Source of the DNA: Omphiscola glabra
Taxonomy: Eukaryota > Mollusca > Gastropoda > Lymnaeidae
NCBI GenBank assembly: GCA_964017045.1
Contig: OZ024801.1
Coordinates: forward strand, 31,421,257 to 31,485,256
DNA: 64,000 bases
Direction of reading: 5' to 3'
Part shown: piece after piece, positions 61,004 to 64,000 of the stretch
Layout: the number at the start of each line of letters is the position of its first letter
How positions within the stretch are numbered: position 1 is the first letter of the stretch
Translations under genes and position numbers: made by a program
The notes under the pieces: model-generated
Seen by the model: only the letters and a program-made list of their open reading frames with translations
Databases searched by the model: none
Told to the model about the DNA's origin: nothing

Positions 61004-64000
61004 CCATGAGATTATGCTGCAAGCTGTCATGTTATAAATGTTAAAGACATCATTCACATGCTACTCCTAGTGTTCCTAGTGCATATATTATTTGACATTT
61101 ACCCGTTACTCAAATTCAGCTTAAATAAACTAAAGACTTGCCAGATGCTCTGCATCTGTTACCGGTACAGAAGATTTTTGTCATAATCTGCCCCAGCTTC
61201 ATCAATTACATTTTAGATTGTTTATCTATATCATTAGTTACTTTTTTCAATGGTCATCAAATTCAGCAGCTCCAAAATTGTTGGTTGTCATTTATCATTG
61301 CTTTGAAATGCGTGACGGTAAGAGATGCACTCAGCGATAGGAACAAAAGTATCATAAATGACTAAAATATAGAAAAACAGGAAATACATATCACATTATT
61401 TTTATCCAAAAAGTTCTTTCACAACTCCAATCTTTACATTGAGAACTCCAGAAGAACACCATGATTTAGGATAAACTGAAAATTATAGATATGATTATTT
61501 CATTAAACAAAAATAACAGGTTCATGTTAAGTATATTTCAAATGCTTTAATAAAAAATGACAAAAAAAGTTAAATTTGATATGCTTTTTTTAAAAATGGT
61601 AAAACTATATTTTCAGCCCCATTCGATTACAATTCCCAAAGCAAAATTGTAATCGAAATTAGGCCATGATGAATTGTTCACATTTCTGGAAAGTGAATGG
61701 GTCAATCAATATCCTCTGCTACCATAAAATGTACCACAATAACTATCAGATTAACTTTTACATATGTATATTGTTTTATGTCCAACACCATTTCAATGTC
61801 ATTTTCTTGTTGATGTTCTCTCCTCATATAGTTTGAGATTACAACTAATTGTTCATGATCTTGTAAGCAAAAAAAAAAAGGCTGGTTCATATGTGATTTT
61901 GTCGTAATGTGATTCAGATCTGCTAGCAAATGGCTATGTACTTAACTAAACCTTGATGTTAACTAAATTATTATTATTTAACATGTATAAACTTAATCTC
62001 AAAACTGTGGACCTTAGGCAGTAGGTTGATGAAAGTTAAGTCCAGTATCTCAGCGTAATATTTACTTTTGGGCTTGTTGATTTATTTTATTTTGTCTAAT
62101 TAAAAATTAATAACCCAAGACAGGGGCGGTCAACAGTCCACAAAGTGGATGAGGAAAGATGGTTTAAGAAAGACAATATTCAATTACTAGGACACCATTC
62201 CTTATCATGGTGGATTTATTTCCATTTTTGAAGCACTGTTTTCAAATAATATAGAAACTCTAAAGCAGACAAAAACAAGATGTGTCCGTTTGACAAATGC
62301 TAAACATATTTCCCAGGTTGATTTCGATTGATATAAATTTTTATCTTTTTTTTCGTCCGGTGGGTGATATTTTTTCATTACATAAGATCTTTTATATGCT
62401 TAAACATTGTGTCTTTAATATTCTTACAAATTTTTACTGTGTGGAGATTAGACCCAGAAGTAGTTCAATAAACCGACATAAAAAGTAAAACACAGAGGGG
62501 AAAAAAAAAGTGGCATCACAACCATTGACATAATGTTATTATGACCAACTGGTAGTTTGTTCATTGGGTAATAATTGACATGTTGTATTTCTTACACTAT
62601 TGATATTCATATAAGGACATGGGGACAATATTATTATCCTTTTAGATGTATCCATGAGTTTCATCAATAACATCCAAATAATCACAAGTGATCAAAATTG
62701 TGAAACAAGAGAAAGTTACCAAGTCTGAATAAATCAACCATAAAGAGAAAGTTACCAAGTCTGAATAAATCAACCATAATTGTTACATTATAATTTCATT
62801 GATTTCAAAAATTTTATTTTTAAAAGGGAAATTCTGAAATTTAACTGTGTTGTAGCATGTTTTAAAAATTTTTTTTTAATAAATTATATTTTACTTTCAA
62901 AAGCTACTGAGAATTGTAATTTTCAAGTGTTTTAAAAAAAATATATATATATTGCTCATAGTTTAATGTTAATGTCCACAATATTTTTAACCCACATTGT
63001 AAAATGAATGTGCTTAAATTTGAATTTTTTACACAGTTATAAAACTTGCTCATGTTCTGCATTTTAAAATCTTTGGCTAAAATTTGTTTTTAGAAGCAAA
63101 GCAAAATAAGTATTCCCTTTTGCTATTTTTTCCCTTCTATTAGTTTTGTACTATACTGTAAAATACTCAGAAATGACACAGCTAGAATTGTAAATGTATT
63201 ATGAAAGCATTTTTAACTTCTCACTCATTGATAACGGCAGCTAACGCATTTTTTGGGCCAATACCACTCACTGACAAATGATTAAAAACACCTTATCACT
63301 TACTGAGCAGCACATTTTTTTTTAAAAAATCCTTCCAGCAAATAATTTGAAATTTTTAAAGTCTATAAATCTTTTCTAGGATGCTCATAATTTTTTGCCA
63401 TAACCAAGATCATTTTACAATGTTTCTTTTTGTTATTTTTCTAACAATTATTTTTTTCTGTCCATAAAATTAAAATATAATTATTTGAATGAATTTCTGG
63501 TGCTTCTTAAGGGTAGGATTCGTGCCTAGATTCTTGTGATCTGTCTCATAATTTCACTCTATCATTATTGTACATATATTTACCATCCAAAGTTGACACA
63601 CACTTAAGACGTTTCATTAATATGTTTTATAAATGTACTTGTTTTTGTTGTTTTAGATCTGATTGCATGATTTCAGACATGTTTGATTGACTAACAGCAT
63701 TTTTTCCGATAAAGTAACTATAATGAATCGCTTTTCTTCATTTCAAATTTCAGCACATTTGCACAAATTCACCACAAAATTATCCTGCCCTGCCATTGTA
63801 GGTATTGGTGTATCTCTAGACCAGTGTTTTTTCAAACAGTGCTGAAAAATTAGACGTTTATGGAATACATTATATACCAGTATCAAAAATGGATCCTTTA
63901 GCTTGAGTTCTTTTAAAAATCACCAAACAAAATTTGAAGCATTAATATGTTTCATACTTTTCAAATGAGAAATTCCCAAAGTGGTTTCAACTGATTAACA
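61004..64000. other. AT-rich 3' flank without genes
   Basis: Roughly 3 kb of AT-rich unique-looking sequence with short frames only. It may be a long 3' UTR at first (AATAAA-type signal near 61122) and then intergenic. A two-copy repeat of AAGAGAAAGTTACCAAGTCT and GAATAAATCAACCATAA lies at about 62706-62780. Confidence 0.5.

Overview
The window is eukaryotic nuclear DNA from an animal, most probably an invertebrate and plausibly a mollusc. The evidence is one spliced gene with GT-AG introns, 5'-truncated LINE fragments, many short inverted-repeat transposons with target-site duplications, and a very large load of minisatellites. There are no prokaryotic signs such as operons, Shine-Dalgarno sites or compact coding. 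The phylum assignment is inference. Four copies resemble the hAT family SPIN, which is reported to have moved horizontally among animals including a pond snail; that fits a mollusc but does not prove it.

The only host gene I can support is on the + strand, with coding exons from 31161 to 60291. It encodes a four-transmembrane protein of the proteolipid family (M6 / GPM6 / PLP-DM20). Seven coding exons (31161-31443, 54493-54658, 56485-56644, 58171-58297, 58891-58934, 59187-59252, 60163-60291) join in phase into 975 bases, or 324 codons plus a stop. Exon phases, and the exact 66-base size of exon 6, match the vertebrate PLP1 layout as I know it. Intron 1 is 23 kb and consists largely of tandem repeats. 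A 182-bp tandem duplication just upstream of exon 2 has left a 3'-truncated copy of that exon with an intact acceptor and an in-frame stop.

Layout: 0-31 kb is intergenic and dominated by minisatellites (12.5-15.0, 18.4-19.7, 20.6-21.2 and 22.4-26.3 kb are the largest) with scattered MITEs. 31.2-54.5 kb is exon 1 and intron 1, containing arrays at 32.9-34.6, 34.8-36.5, 37.8-38.9, 43.5-44.1, 45.2-46.8, 47.3-49.2 and 52.0-53.8 kb, three SPIN-like elements, two LINE fragments and several MITEs. 54.5-60.3 kb holds the remaining exons, with three more arrays in introns 2 and 3. 60.3-64 kb is AT-rich and almost array-free, with a hAT-type MITE just after the stop codon. By my rough addition about 40% of the window is tandem repeat.

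Most long open frames here lie inside arrays whose unit length is a multiple of three, or in low-complexity purine or pyrimidine tracts. I do not regard them as genes. I could not run alignments or searches; family names rest on recognised motifs, termini, target-site duplications and exon phase.
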